Assembly (NCBI GenBank): GCA_964355015.1
Contig: CAYHCE010000001.1
Span: forward strand, 62,001 to 126,000
From: CAYHCE01 sp964355015
GTDB lineage: Bacteria > Cyanobacteriota > Cyanobacteriia > PCC-6307 > Cyanobiaceae
Direction: 5' to 3'
Length of the DNA stretch: 64,000 nucleotides
Shown: piece after piece, positions 7,396 through 15,383 of the stretch
How positions within the stretch are numbered: position 1 is the first letter of the stretch
Layout of the letters: each line of letters begins with the position of its first letter
The notes under the pieces: generated by a model
What the model was told of the DNA's origin: nothing
The model's input: only the letters and a program-made list of their open reading frames with translations
Database searches by the model: none
Program-made: the position numbers and the translations under genes

Positions 7396-8484
7396 GTGCG
7401 TTCGGGCCGCCCTCCCCGTGCCGGGTTCTCCGGCTGGTTCCAGCCCCTGCTGCTGGTCCTTCGCCTGCTGGTGATGGGTCTTGGCCTGGGGGTCCTCACC
7501 GGTACCGTGCTGAAGCAACTGGCGCCGCGGGTGGCCCAGGGGGCGATGGAGGCGCCGCCGATGAGCAGTCGCACCGCACCGGCGCCGGTGCTGCAGAGCG
7601 GCCTGCCGCTGGGTCGCTTCCAGACCCGGCGGGAACTGCCCGGCCTCAGCCAGCGCTGGAAGACCCTGGCGGCGGCCCAGAAGGACCTCAAGGTCGGCGG
7701 TTTCCTGCTGGTGCTCGACGATGGTCGCTACGCCCAGCTCAATCCCGACACGCCACTGCCGGCCGCCAGTGCGATCAAAAGCCCGATCCTGCTGGCGGCC
7801 CTCGACGAACTCGACGCCGGCAAGCTGCGCTGGAACGAACCTCTGCCCCTCACCAAGGAGGTGGTGGGCGCCGGAGCCGGCTGGATGGCCAGCCGTCCGA
7901 TCGGCACCCGCTTCCCCTTCTACGAGGCGGCCACCGAAATGATCCGGGTGAGCGACAACAGCGCCACCAACCTGCTGATCAAGCGTCTGGGCGGCAAGCA
8001 GGCCACCAATGCCCACTTCCAGGCCCTCGGCCTGCCCGCCACGGTGCTCAACAACTGGCTGCCGGACCTGGAGGGCACCAACACCACCAGCCCGCGCGAT
8101 CTGGCCCGCGCGATCGCCCTGGTCGATACCGGCGAGAAGCTCAGTCCCCGTGCCCGCGACGACTTCCGCCGGATCATGGCCACCTCCAGAACCAATACCC
8201 TGCTGCCGGCGGGCCTGCTCAAGGGCCTCGGGATCGAAGCGAGCGATCCGGATACCGAGCTGCTGGCCCGGGGGGTGACGGTGCTGAACAAGACGGGCGA
8301 CATCGGCATCGCCTACGCCGACGCCGGTCTGATCGAGCTGCCCAGCGGCCAGCGGGCCGTTGCGGCCTTCATGGTCAAGGGGCCGTTCAACGACCCCCGT
8401 TCCACCGATCTGATCCGCGCCATGGCCGCCGCCGTGAGCGAAACGCTGCTGGGGCGCACAGGTTCACTGCCGCCAGCTCGCTGA
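7396..8484 (+). CDS. Class A beta-lactamase-like serine hydrolase, membrane-anchored
   Basis: A 362-residue protein starting at GTG 7396, with an N-terminal transmembrane helix (about 17-38) and a periplasmic serine-hydrolase fold. The three active-site elements are present in order: S125-A-I-K128, S186-D187-N188 and K299-T300-G301. The omega-loop region reads LEGTNTTSPRDLA, so E226 and N229 are one residue closer than the Glu166/Asn170 pair of true class A enzymes. Hydrolysis of beta-lactams is therefore not assured; a peptidoglycan-related or unknown amidase role is possible. The stop shares one base with the start of the next gene, so the two are coupled. Confidence 0.8.
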   Translation: MRSGRPPRAGFSGWFQPLLLVLRLLVMGLGLGVLTGTVLKQLAPRVAQGAMEAPPMSSRTAPAPVLQSGLPLGRFQTRRELPGLSQRWKTLAAAQKDLKVGGFLLVLDDGRYAQLNPDTPLPAASAIKSPILLAALDELDAGKLRWNEPLPLTKEVVGAGAGWMASRPIGTRFPFYEAATEMIRVSDNSATNLLIKRLGGKQATNAHFQALGLPATVLNNWLPDLEGTNTTSPRDLARAIALVDTGEKLSPRARDDFRRIMATSRTNTLLPAGLLKGLGIEASDPDTELLARGVTVLNKTGDIGIAYADAGLIELPSGQRAVAAFMVKGPFNDPRSTDLIRAMAAAVSETLLGRTGSLPPAR

Positions 8485-9953
8485 TGTCCTTGCTGCTTCT
8501 CGCCTGTTCCCTCGCCGTGGCTGGGGTTTCCTGCCCTCCGGTCGCCCAGGCACGTCCCGGCTCCCCGGCCGCCGCTGCCGCACCCACCACGGTGCTGAGG
8601 CCCCAGCAGGTGCGCCCACTGCCCGGTGGTCTGGATCGGGTGCTGGTGGTGAACGACAACAACCCCGAGCTGATCACCCAGCCAGGCATTCTGCTCTCCA
8701 CCTTCGCGGGCACGGCGAAGCTGGAGAGCGGCAGGCTGGCCTTCCCCGAGGCCCATCTCGATGTCCCTCTGCAGGGACGCTTCGATCTGTTCAGCCATCA
8801 CGTCTATGCCGGCCGTCCCGAAACGATCGAGTCCGTGGTCTGGCTTGGGGTGGTGGCAGCCCCCCGCGGCGACACACCGGTGCGGCTGCGGTTGATCGCC
8901 GGCTCCACCGCCCTGTCGCAGGCGACCGATCCCTCCCAGCCATCGGCCCCGTTCCTGCCTCTCCCCCCCCTGTTGTCCCACGACGGCACCAGCGTCTTTG
9001 CGGGCCCGGGCAGCCGGGTCGCCGCAGAACTGCTCCAGAACGTGCGCGCTCCGGGTCTGCCCGAGCAGTGGGACCTGGCGCCGGGGCGTCTCACCACCCT
9101 GCTCGCGCTGCCGATCCCGGTGAAGGGGCTCGATCCCCTGCTCAACGGGCGCAACCTGCAGCTGCGGCTGGAGAGCGACGGGCCGGTGCAGCTGGCCACT
9201 CTGGCGGCCTTCGGCGGCGATCGGCCGCCGCCCCCCGAGGTGTGGCTCGATCTGCTCCGCGGAAGGCTGAGCCAGAAGGAGCATGCTCCAACTCCCCGCG
9301 GCAGCAGGGCCGGCATCATCTATTCGCGGGTGAGCGGTGTGCAGCAGGGAAGCCGCTGGCGGGCCAGCCTCACCGATCCGGGCCGGCCGCGGCTGTCGGT
9401 GCGCAGCGCTCCGGTCTCCTGGCCGATCGCCTCGCTCGAGCGGGGAACCCTGGGCACCGGCCAGGTGCAGACGGCGGAACTCCGCTCCTCCTACCCGGGT
9501 ACCGCCTGGGCCGCCCACGGCAACTACGGCGTCGAGTACGACCTGGTCCTCCCCCTGGTGAACGACACCAGCGCACCCGTGGCGCTGGATCTGGCGCTCG
9601 AGTCGCCGCTCAAGGGTGATCGCCCGCTCGGCGGGCTTCCGTTCAACTCCGAGCTGTCCCGCGCGGTGATGTTCCGAGGCACGGTCGAGGTGAGCGGCCT
9701 GGATGGGGAGAATGGACGCCCAGCCGGCCGTCGCTGGTTCCATCTGGTGCAGCGCCAGGGCCAGCAGGGACCGCCCCTGGGACGGATCAGCCTGGCGCCC
9801 GGCCAGCAGCGCCAGCTGCGGGTGCGGTTGATCTACCCGGCCGACGCCACCCCACCCCAGGTGCTGAGCCTGCTGCCGGTATCGGCGGAACCCCCGCCAC
9901 CCGCACCGGCAGCTGTGAAACAATCCGAACCCGTGCCGGCCCCCCGTCCGTGA
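8484..9953 (+). CDS. DUF3370-family secreted protein
   Basis: A 489-residue protein with a signal peptide ending around AQA (residues 1-24), followed by a beta-rich region typical of the cyanobacterial DUF3370 family (LRPQQVRPLPGGLD, then LVVNDNNPELI, then FDLFSHHVYAGRPE). The family has no established function; secretion to the periplasm or outer envelope is inferred from the signal. It overlaps the upstream serine hydrolase and downstream chlI, forming a tightly packed run. A Pro-rich tail closes the protein. Confidence 0.82.
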   Translation: MSLLLLACSLAVAGVSCPPVAQARPGSPAAAAAPTTVLRPQQVRPLPGGLDRVLVVNDNNPELITQPGILLSTFAGTAKLESGRLAFPEAHLDVPLQGRFDLFSHHVYAGRPETIESVVWLGVVAAPRGDTPVRLRLIAGSTALSQATDPSQPSAPFLPLPPLLSHDGTSVFAGPGSRVAAELLQNVRAPGLPEQWDLAPGRLTTLLALPIPVKGLDPLLNGRNLQLRLESDGPVQLATLAAFGGDRPPPPEVWLDLLRGRLSQKEHAPTPRGSRAGIIYSRVSGVQQGSRWRASLTDPGRPRLSVRSAPVSWPIASLERGTLGTGQVQTAELRSSYPGTAWAAHGNYGVEYDLVLPLVNDTSAPVALDLALESPLKGDRPLGGLPFNSELSRAVMFRGTVEVSGLDGENGRPAGRRWFHLVQRQGQQGPPLGRISLAPGQQRQLRVRLIYPADATPPQVLSLLPVSAEPPPPAPAAVKQSEPVPAPRP

Positions 9954-11035
9954 GTCAGACCCGCAAGCGCAGGGTGTTCCCTTTCACCGCCATCGTCGGG
10001 CAGGAGGAGATGAAGCTGGCCCTGCTGCTGAACGTGATCGATCCGCGCATCGGCGGCGTGATGATCATGGGCGACCGGGGCACGGGAAAGTCCACCGCCA
10101 TCCGGGCGCTGGCCGATCTGCTGCCGGAGATTCCGGTGGTGGCCGGCGACCTCTACAACAGTTCCCCGACCGATCCCGACCTGCAGAGCGCTGAGGTTCG
10201 CGAGCGTGCCGAGGCCGGTGAAACCCTGCCGGTGGAATCCCGCCAGGTGCCCATGGTGGATCTGCCTCTGGGTGCCACCGAAGACCGCCTCTGCGGCACC
10301 ATCGACATCGAGAAAGCCCTCAGCGAAGGGATCCGGGCGTTCGAACCGGGCCTGCTGGCCAAGGCCAATCGCGGCTTGCTCTACGTGGATGAGGTCAACC
10401 TGCTGGACGACCACCTGGTGGACGTTCTGCTGGATTCCGCGGCCTCGGGTTGGAACACGGTGGAGCGGGAAGGGGTGTCGGTGCGGCACCCGGCCCGCTT
10501 CGTGCTGATCGGCTCCGGCAACCCTGAGGAGGGCGAACTGCGCCCCCAGCTGCTCGATCGCTTCGGCATGAGCGTGGAGGTGCGCACGGTACGGGACCCT
10601 GAGCTGCGGGTGCAGGTGGTGGATCAGCGCACCGGCTTCGACGCCGATCCCGATCGCTTCAGCGACGGGGTGCAGGCCACCCAGGACGCCCTGCAGGGCC
10701 GGGTGGTGGAGGCCCAGAACCGCCTGCCGTCGGTGGCGATCGACGATGACCTGCGCATCCGCATCTCGGCGGTCTGCGGCGAGCTGGATGTGGATGGCCT
10801 GCGGGGCGACATCGTCACCAACCGGGCAGCGCGGGCACTGGCGGCCTTCGAGGGCCGCATCGAGGTCACCGCCGATGACGTGGCCCGGGTGGTGGCCTGC
10901 TGCCTGCGCCACCGTCTGCGTAAGGACCCGCTCGAGCAGATCGATTCGGGCGACCGGGTGATCAAGGTGTTCTGCAAGGTTTTCGAGCGGGGCGAGACCG
11001 ATCGCCGTCAGTTCGAGCTCGCCCTGGCGCGCTGA
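9950..11035 (+). CDS. chlI: Magnesium chelatase ATPase subunit I
   Basis: A 361-residue AAA+ ATPase of the Mg-chelatase, which with ChlD and ChlH inserts Mg2+ into protoporphyrin IX at the start of chlorophyll synthesis. Walker A is GDRGTGKST at 41-49; Walker B and the sensor region are at about 141-150 (GLLYVDEVNL), with ATEDRLCGTID before it. The length is that of ChlI. The GTG start overlaps the upstream stop (GTGA). chlD and chlH are not in the window. Confidence 0.97.
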   Translation: MSQTRKRRVFPFTAIVGQEEMKLALLLNVIDPRIGGVMIMGDRGTGKSTAIRALADLLPEIPVVAGDLYNSSPTDPDLQSAEVRERAEAGETLPVESRQVPMVDLPLGATEDRLCGTIDIEKALSEGIRAFEPGLLAKANRGLLYVDEVNLLDDHLVDVLLDSAASGWNTVEREGVSVRHPARFVLIGSGNPEEGELRPQLLDRFGMSVEVRTVRDPELRVQVVDQRTGFDADPDRFSDGVQATQDALQGRVVEAQNRLPSVAIDDDLRIRISAVCGELDVDGLRGDIVTNRAARALAAFEGRIEVTADDVARVVACCLRHRLRKDPLEQIDSGDRVIKVFCKVFERGETDRRQFELALAR

Positions 11036-11055
11036 CCTTCGCCCCAGCCACTCCC

Positions 11056-11517
11056 TTGCGCATTCTCGGCATCGATCCCGGCCTGGCCCGCGTCGGTTAT
11101 GGCGTGATCGAGACCGGCCCCCCCCAGCGCCTGCTCGACTGCGGCATGGTGCGTACCGACCCTGGCACCCCGGAGGGCCTGAGGCTTGTGGAGATCGCCC
11201 GGGATCTGCGCTGGCTGGTGCGTCGCTGGCGGCCGGAGCTGGCGTCGGTGGAGAAGTTCTTCTTCTATCGCTCCAGCACCACGATCTCCGTGGTGCAGGC
11301 AAGGGGTGTGGTGATGATGACCCTCGCCCGGCTGGGGGTGACGGTGGTGGAGTTCCCGCCGATGCAGGTCAAGCTCGCTCTCACCGGTTCGGGCCGTGCC
11401 CGCAAGGATGAGGTGCTCGAGGCGGTGATGCGGGAGCTCGACCTGGAGCACCCCCCCCGGCCCGACGACGCGGCCGATGCGCTCGCGGTGGCCCTCACCG
11501 GCTGGTTTCAGCGCTGA
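11056..11517 (+). CDS. ruvC: Holliday junction resolvase RuvC
   Basis: A 153-residue endonuclease that cuts Holliday junctions with RuvAB. The acidic catalytic set is visible: D7 in GIDPGLA, E66 in SVEKFFF, and the aspartates of RPDDAADALAVA near 137-141. The FFxRSSTT-type loop for DNA contact follows E66. The start is TTG at 11056, placed just before RILGIDPG. The stop shares a base with the ATG of the next gene. Confidence 0.95.
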   Translation: MRILGIDPGLARVGYGVIETGPPQRLLDCGMVRTDPGTPEGLRLVEIARDLRWLVRRWRPELASVEKFFFYRSSTTISVVQARGVVMMTLARLGVTVVEFPPMQVKLALTGSGRARKDEVLEAVMRELDLEHPPRPDDAADALAVALTGWFQR

Positions 11518-12128
11518 TGGGTGACGCCCCTCCCCTGCCCGCCGGCTCCGTTCCCTCCCTTGCCGACCCCAAGCCGCTCTGGCGTGCGCATTTCCGCCGC
11601 TGGCGGCAGCTCCAGGGGCCAGGGTCGTCGGCACGGCTGGAGCAGCAGGCCCTTGCCCGGCTGCCGGCTCTGCTGGGGCCCGCAGGAAGGCTGGGGATCT
11701 ACTGGCCGCTGGCGGGGGAACCCGACCTGCGGGCCCTGGGCGCGCTGCTGCCCGATCGCCTTGCCCTGCCGGCGATCCGGGGCGAGGGGGGCGCCCGGGC
11801 GCTGCGCTACGAGGCCTGGACGTCGGGAGAGTCGCTGGCGCCGGATTCCAGCGGCATCCCTGCCCCGGCCAGGCCCGTACCTCTCGGGCCCGAGGCTCTG
11901 GTCCTGCTGCTGGTGCCGGCTCTGGCCTTCGATCGTCACGGGCGGCGGCTGGGCTATGGCGGTGGCTGGTACGACCGGCTACGCAGCGATCCGGCCTGGC
12001 GGGCGGTGCCGGCGCTGATCGTGGCGCCCGACGACTGCGGCGTGGAGCGCCTGCCTGCCGATCCCTGGGACATTCCCTTCGACGGCTGGCTGACCGAGCG
12101 TGGGCTGGAATGGTTGCAAGCTGTTTAG
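11517..12128 (+). CDS. 5-formyltetrahydrofolate cyclo-ligase
   Basis: A 203-residue enzyme of the 5-FCL family (ygfA/MTHFS), which converts 5-formyl-THF to 5,10-methenyl-THF with ATP. Diagnostic segments are GIYWPLAGEPDL, LLLVPALAFDRHG and RLGYGGGWYDRL, the last forming the nucleotide/phosphate site. The fold length is normal. It starts at ATG 11517, overlapping the ruvC stop. Confidence 0.92.
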   Translation: MGDAPPLPAGSVPSLADPKPLWRAHFRRWRQLQGPGSSARLEQQALARLPALLGPAGRLGIYWPLAGEPDLRALGALLPDRLALPAIRGEGGARALRYEAWTSGESLAPDSSGIPAPARPVPLGPEALVLLLVPALAFDRHGRRLGYGGGWYDRLRSDPAWRAVPALIVAPDDCGVERLPADPWDIPFDGWLTERGLEWLQAV

Positions 12129-12178
12129 GCGCCGACCGGTTCGAAGCGCTGCTGCCCCTTCTTTGCCAGGATCACAGC

Positions 12179-12454
12179 GTGCGAATCCTGGCCGCTGTGC
12201 AATTTCCTTCGGATCCAGCCCGCGACTCCCGGCTGAACGCCCCCGAGCGCCCGACGGTCCAGCGCCCCTCCCCGGCCACCCGGGTGTTCGCCGCTCCGAC
12301 CGGGATGGGAACGGTCCCCGAGCGGGTGATGGCCGCCGAGCTGGGCCAGCGATCCCAGCCCAGCGAAGCCCTCTCGATGATGGTGAGTTCGATGGTGCGG
12401 ATGGTGCAGGCCGGCAAGGGTCAGGCGGTGGGAAGCCGCTGGTCGGCCTCCTGA
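12179..12454 (+). CDS. Small hypothetical protein
   Basis: I do not recognise this product. The frame from GTG 12179 gives 91 residues with a very strong G/C bias at the third codon position, as in neighbouring genes and unlike chance ORFs, which is the main reason to call it. It is Pro/Arg/Ser-rich in the first half (APERPTVQRPSPATRVF) and has a Met-rich amphipathic helix in the second (SEALSMMVSSMVRMVQAG). No signal peptide or clear membrane span is seen. An in-frame start at 12110 would overlap the previous gene and has poorer codon bias. Confidence 0.55.
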   Translation: MRILAAVQFPSDPARDSRLNAPERPTVQRPSPATRVFAAPTGMGTVPERVMAAELGQRSQPSEALSMMVSSMVRMVQAGKGQAVGSRWSAS

Positions 12455-12507
12455 AGGGCGCTTACTCTTCCCCTCGTCACTGTCCCTGGGTGTGCCCCGG
12501 TCCCGCC

Positions 12508-13044
12508 ATGAACCAGGCCCCGATCCGCCGGCCCCATTCCCCTATCGGGATCCTGCTCACCCGTTCAGCGATCCTCTCCCTGCTCGGTGTCTCGGCCCTG
12601 CTGGCCCTGCCCTGCCGCGTCGAGGCCCACGCGATCGAATCGAGCCTGGAGAAGCTCGAATCGCTGCGGCAGGGCCTGATGCTCCAAAGCCACTTCTCCA
12701 GTGGCGAGCCCACCGCAGGGGCCGCAGTGCGGCTGGTTCCCCCCGATGGCGGGGCTGTGGTCGAGCTGGGCCAGATGGATCCTCAAGGCCGCCTGGACTT
12801 CACCTTGCCGAAGGGCGCCGACGGCAGTTGGGAGCTCCAGGTGGATGCCGGCCCTGGCCACCGCGACTATCTCCAGGTGCCGATCCAGCATGGCCAGGCT
12901 CGGCTTGATCAGGTGAGCGAGGCAGCGCCACGGGAGCGCCTCCCCTGGTCGTCCCCCCTGCTGCAGAGCCTGCTCCTGATCGGTGGGCTGGGCAGCCTCG
13001 GCGGTCTGCTGGCAGGGATGGCGTCCGGGCACCGCCGCCGCTGA
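12508..13044 (+). CDS. Secreted/membrane protein with carboxypeptidase-regulatory-like domain
   Basis: A 178-residue protein: an N-terminal signal segment (about 15-40, ending VEAHA), a beta-sandwich-like domain (GEPTAGAAVRLVPPDG, GRLDFTLPKGADGSWELQVDAG), and a C-terminal transmembrane helix (LLLIGGLGSLGGLLAGMA) with a basic tail. This layout (export, Ig-like domain, membrane anchor) resembles periplasmic accessory proteins found with metal transporters (DUF4198/NikL-like), but no transporter genes adjoin it. Function is unknown. Confidence 0.7.
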   Translation: MNQAPIRRPHSPIGILLTRSAILSLLGVSALLALPCRVEAHAIESSLEKLESLRQGLMLQSHFSSGEPTAGAAVRLVPPDGGAVVELGQMDPQGRLDFTLPKGADGSWELQVDAGPGHRDYLQVPIQHGQARLDQVSEAAPRERLPWSSPLLQSLLLIGGLGSLGGLLAGMASGHRRR

Positions 13045-13072
13045 GCCTCCTGCCAACTTCGTCTCCTTGCCC

Positions 13073-13498
13073 ATGAGTACCGGCAGCGAAGCCCTCGACA
13101 GGATCGTGGAGCGCCTGAGGGGCACCACCGATCCGAAGCGCCGCTACGAGTACGTCCTCTGGCTGGCCAAGAAGCTCGAGCCCCTGCCGGAGGAGTTCCG
13201 CCGCGAGCCCTTCAAGGTGAAGGGATGCGTCTCCCAGGTTTATGTGGTGGGCCAGCTGATCGCCGGCAGACTTCACTGGCAGGGGGATTCAGACGCCCAG
13301 ATCACCAAAGGTCTGCTGGCCTTGCTGATCACCGCTATGGAGGGAATGACCCCTGAGCAGGCGACCAGCCTGGACCCCGGTTTTCTGGCGGATACCGGTC
13401 TGCAGGCCAGCCTCACCCCCTCGCGCGCGAACGGTTTTCTCAACATCCTGCGCATGATGCAGGCCCAGGCCAGGGCCCTAGGGGCCGGTGATTTCTAG
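13073..13498 (+). CDS. sufE: SufE-like cysteine desulfurase activator
   Basis: A 141-residue protein of the SufE family. The sulfur-accepting cysteine is C52 in VKGCVSQVYV, and the C-terminal NGFLNILRMM segment is characteristic. SufE takes persulfide sulfur from SufS and feeds Fe-S cluster assembly. ATG at 13073 removes a spurious N-terminal extension that overlaps the upstream gene. The sufBCDS genes are not in the window. Confidence 0.94.
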   Translation: MSTGSEALDRIVERLRGTTDPKRRYEYVLWLAKKLEPLPEEFRREPFKVKGCVSQVYVVGQLIAGRLHWQGDSDAQITKGLLALLITAMEGMTPEQATSLDPGFLADTGLQASLTPSRANGFLNILRMMQAQARALGAGDF

Positions 13499-13525
13499 GA
13501 TCGTCGGTTTCGTGGCGCTACAGGC

Positions 13526-14830
13526 ATGACCATCGGCATCGGTTTGCTCGGTCTGGGCACGGTGGGTGCCGGTGTCGCCGAGATTCTCCTCAGTCCCGAG
13601 GGTCGCCATCCGTTGGTGGCTCAGCTGGCACTGCGGCGGGTCGCCGTGCGGGATCCGCAGCGACCACGACCGCTGGCTCTACCGGCTGGGCTGCTCACCA
13701 CCGACCCCGGGGCGGTGGTGAGGGACCCCAGCGTCGACATCGTCGTGGAGGTGATGGGTGGGCTGGAGCCGGCCCGCGGCCTGATCCTGGCCGCGATCGC
13801 CGCCGGCAAGTCCGTCGTCACGGCGAACAAGGCGGTGATCGCCCGCCATGGTGAGGAGATCGCGGCGGCGGCGGCCGAGCGGGGCGTCTATGTACTGATC
13901 GAGGCGGCCGTCGGCGGCGGCATCCCGATCATCGAGCCCCTGAAGCAGTCGCTGGGGGGCAATCGCCTGCAGCGGGTGAGCGGAATCATCAACGGCACCA
14001 CCAACTACATCCTCAGCCGGATGGCCGATGAGGGAGCGGCCTACGGCGACGTGCTGGCCGATGCCCAGCGCCTGGGCTACGCCGAGGCCGATCCGGCAGC
14101 CGATGTGGAGGGGGGCGACTCCGCCGACAAGATCGCGATCCTGGCTGGCCTGGCCTACGGCGGCAGCGTTGATCGCGCCGCCATCCCCACCGAGGGCATC
14201 AGCCGGCTGGAAGCCCGTGATGTGGGCTATGCGGCCCAGCTGGGATACCGCGTCAAGCTGCTGGCAGTGGCGCAGCGACTGGGTGCCGATCCCGATGGCA
14301 CCGAACAGCTCGAGGTGCAGGTTCACCCCACCCTGATCCCTCTCGACCATCCCCTGGCGGGAGTGCATGGCGTCAACAACGCGATCCTGGTGGAAGGGGA
14401 CCCGGTGGGACGGGTGATGTTCTATGGCCCCGGGGCCGGCGCCGGCCCTACCGCCTCCGCCGTGGTGGCCGACATCCTCAACATCGCCGGCATCCGCCAG
14501 GTGGGTGGGCCCGGGGCGGGTCTGGATCCGCTGCTGGCGGCCAGCCGCTGGCGTCGCTGCCGCCTGGTGGACAGCGCCCACAGCCGCCACCGCAACTACG
14601 TGAGGCTGCAGACGAGCGATCAGGCCGGCGTGATCGGGCGCATCGGCAGCTGCTTCGGGCAGGAGGAAGTCTCGCTTCGCTCGATCGTTCAGCTGGAGGC
14701 CAGCGGCGGCCTGGCCGAAATCGTGGTGATCACCCACGAGGTGCCGGAAGCGAGCTTCCGCTCGGCTCTGGCGGCGATCGAGGCCCTGGCGGACGTGCAG
14801 AGCGTGGCGGCCTGCCTGCGTACCCTCTGA
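13526..14830 (+). CDS. hom: Homoserine dehydrogenase
   Basis: A 434-residue enzyme reducing aspartate semialdehyde to homoserine for threonine and methionine synthesis. NAD(P)-binding motif GLLGLGTVGAGV is at 6-17, the catalytic region NGTTNYIL, then YAEADPAADVEGGDSADK, and a C-terminal ACT domain from about 355 (YVRLQTSDQAGVIGRIG), which normally mediates threonine feedback. Monofunctional form without an aspartokinase domain. Confidence 0.96.
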   Translation: MTIGIGLLGLGTVGAGVAEILLSPEGRHPLVAQLALRRVAVRDPQRPRPLALPAGLLTTDPGAVVRDPSVDIVVEVMGGLEPARGLILAAIAAGKSVVTANKAVIARHGEEIAAAAAERGVYVLIEAAVGGGIPIIEPLKQSLGGNRLQRVSGIINGTTNYILSRMADEGAAYGDVLADAQRLGYAEADPAADVEGGDSADKIAILAGLAYGGSVDRAAIPTEGISRLEARDVGYAAQLGYRVKLLAVAQRLGADPDGTEQLEVQVHPTLIPLDHPLAGVHGVNNAILVEGDPVGRVMFYGPGAGAGPTASAVVADILNIAGIRQVGGPGAGLDPLLAASRWRRCRLVDSAHSRHRNYVRLQTSDQAGVIGRIGSCFGQEEVSLRSIVQLEASGGLAEIVVITHEVPEASFRSALAAIEALADVQSVAACLRTL

Positions 14831-15114
14831 GCCGCCGGACCGTTCTCCTTCTCCTGCCCGCTGTCGCTGTGCCGCTGTCGCCGTCCGTCATGGCTGGTCG
14901 GGGTCCGGTGCTGCCCGGTCATGCATGGGTCGTCGATCGGGGCGACGGCTGGGGCAGGATGGACACAATCCGCAACTCCCTGAACCGATGGGCATCCTCT
15001 GACCCCCCGGTCCAGCTGTCCACCGCGAACCACCCGCCCGGCCCTCCCGCGGAACCCTTGGGTAGGCCCCTTCCCCTCACGGCTGTCGTTCGTCCCCGTT
15101 TCTGCACCCGTCCC

Positions 15115-15318
15115 ATGAACCTTCACCAGGGTGACTGCGTTCACCTCGCGACAGACGCAAACCTTTATCAGGTGATCGGCGTAGACGTTCCCCACGACCG
15201 CTGCTGGGTGCGCCGCTGGCCGCTGGCCCGGCATGGTTCGCCGGTGTTCGAGATTTCCCTGCATCTTGTGGAGGTTCCGCACCGGGCCCGTGCCCAGAGC
15301 TGCCAGGCCCGGTCTTGA
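15115..15318 (+). CDS. Conserved small hypothetical protein
   Basis: A 67-residue soluble protein from ATG 15115. It reads like the small conserved cyanobacterial proteins with a GDxVxL...DRCWVRRWPL...GSPVFEI pattern, a likely small beta-barrel. Function unknown. A longer in-frame ORF starts at 14869, but the codon bias and motif content argue for the shorter form. The 284 bases between the hom stop and this start hold no gene I can support. Confidence 0.6.
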   Translation: MNLHQGDCVHLATDANLYQVIGVDVPHDRCWVRRWPLARHGSPVFEISLHLVEVPHRARAQSCQARS

Positions 15319-15383
15319 ATGGGCGCCACTGATCGCCAAGGCGCCCCCTGCCTCCCCTCCCCCTCCTGAAGTGTCTGCTGGCG

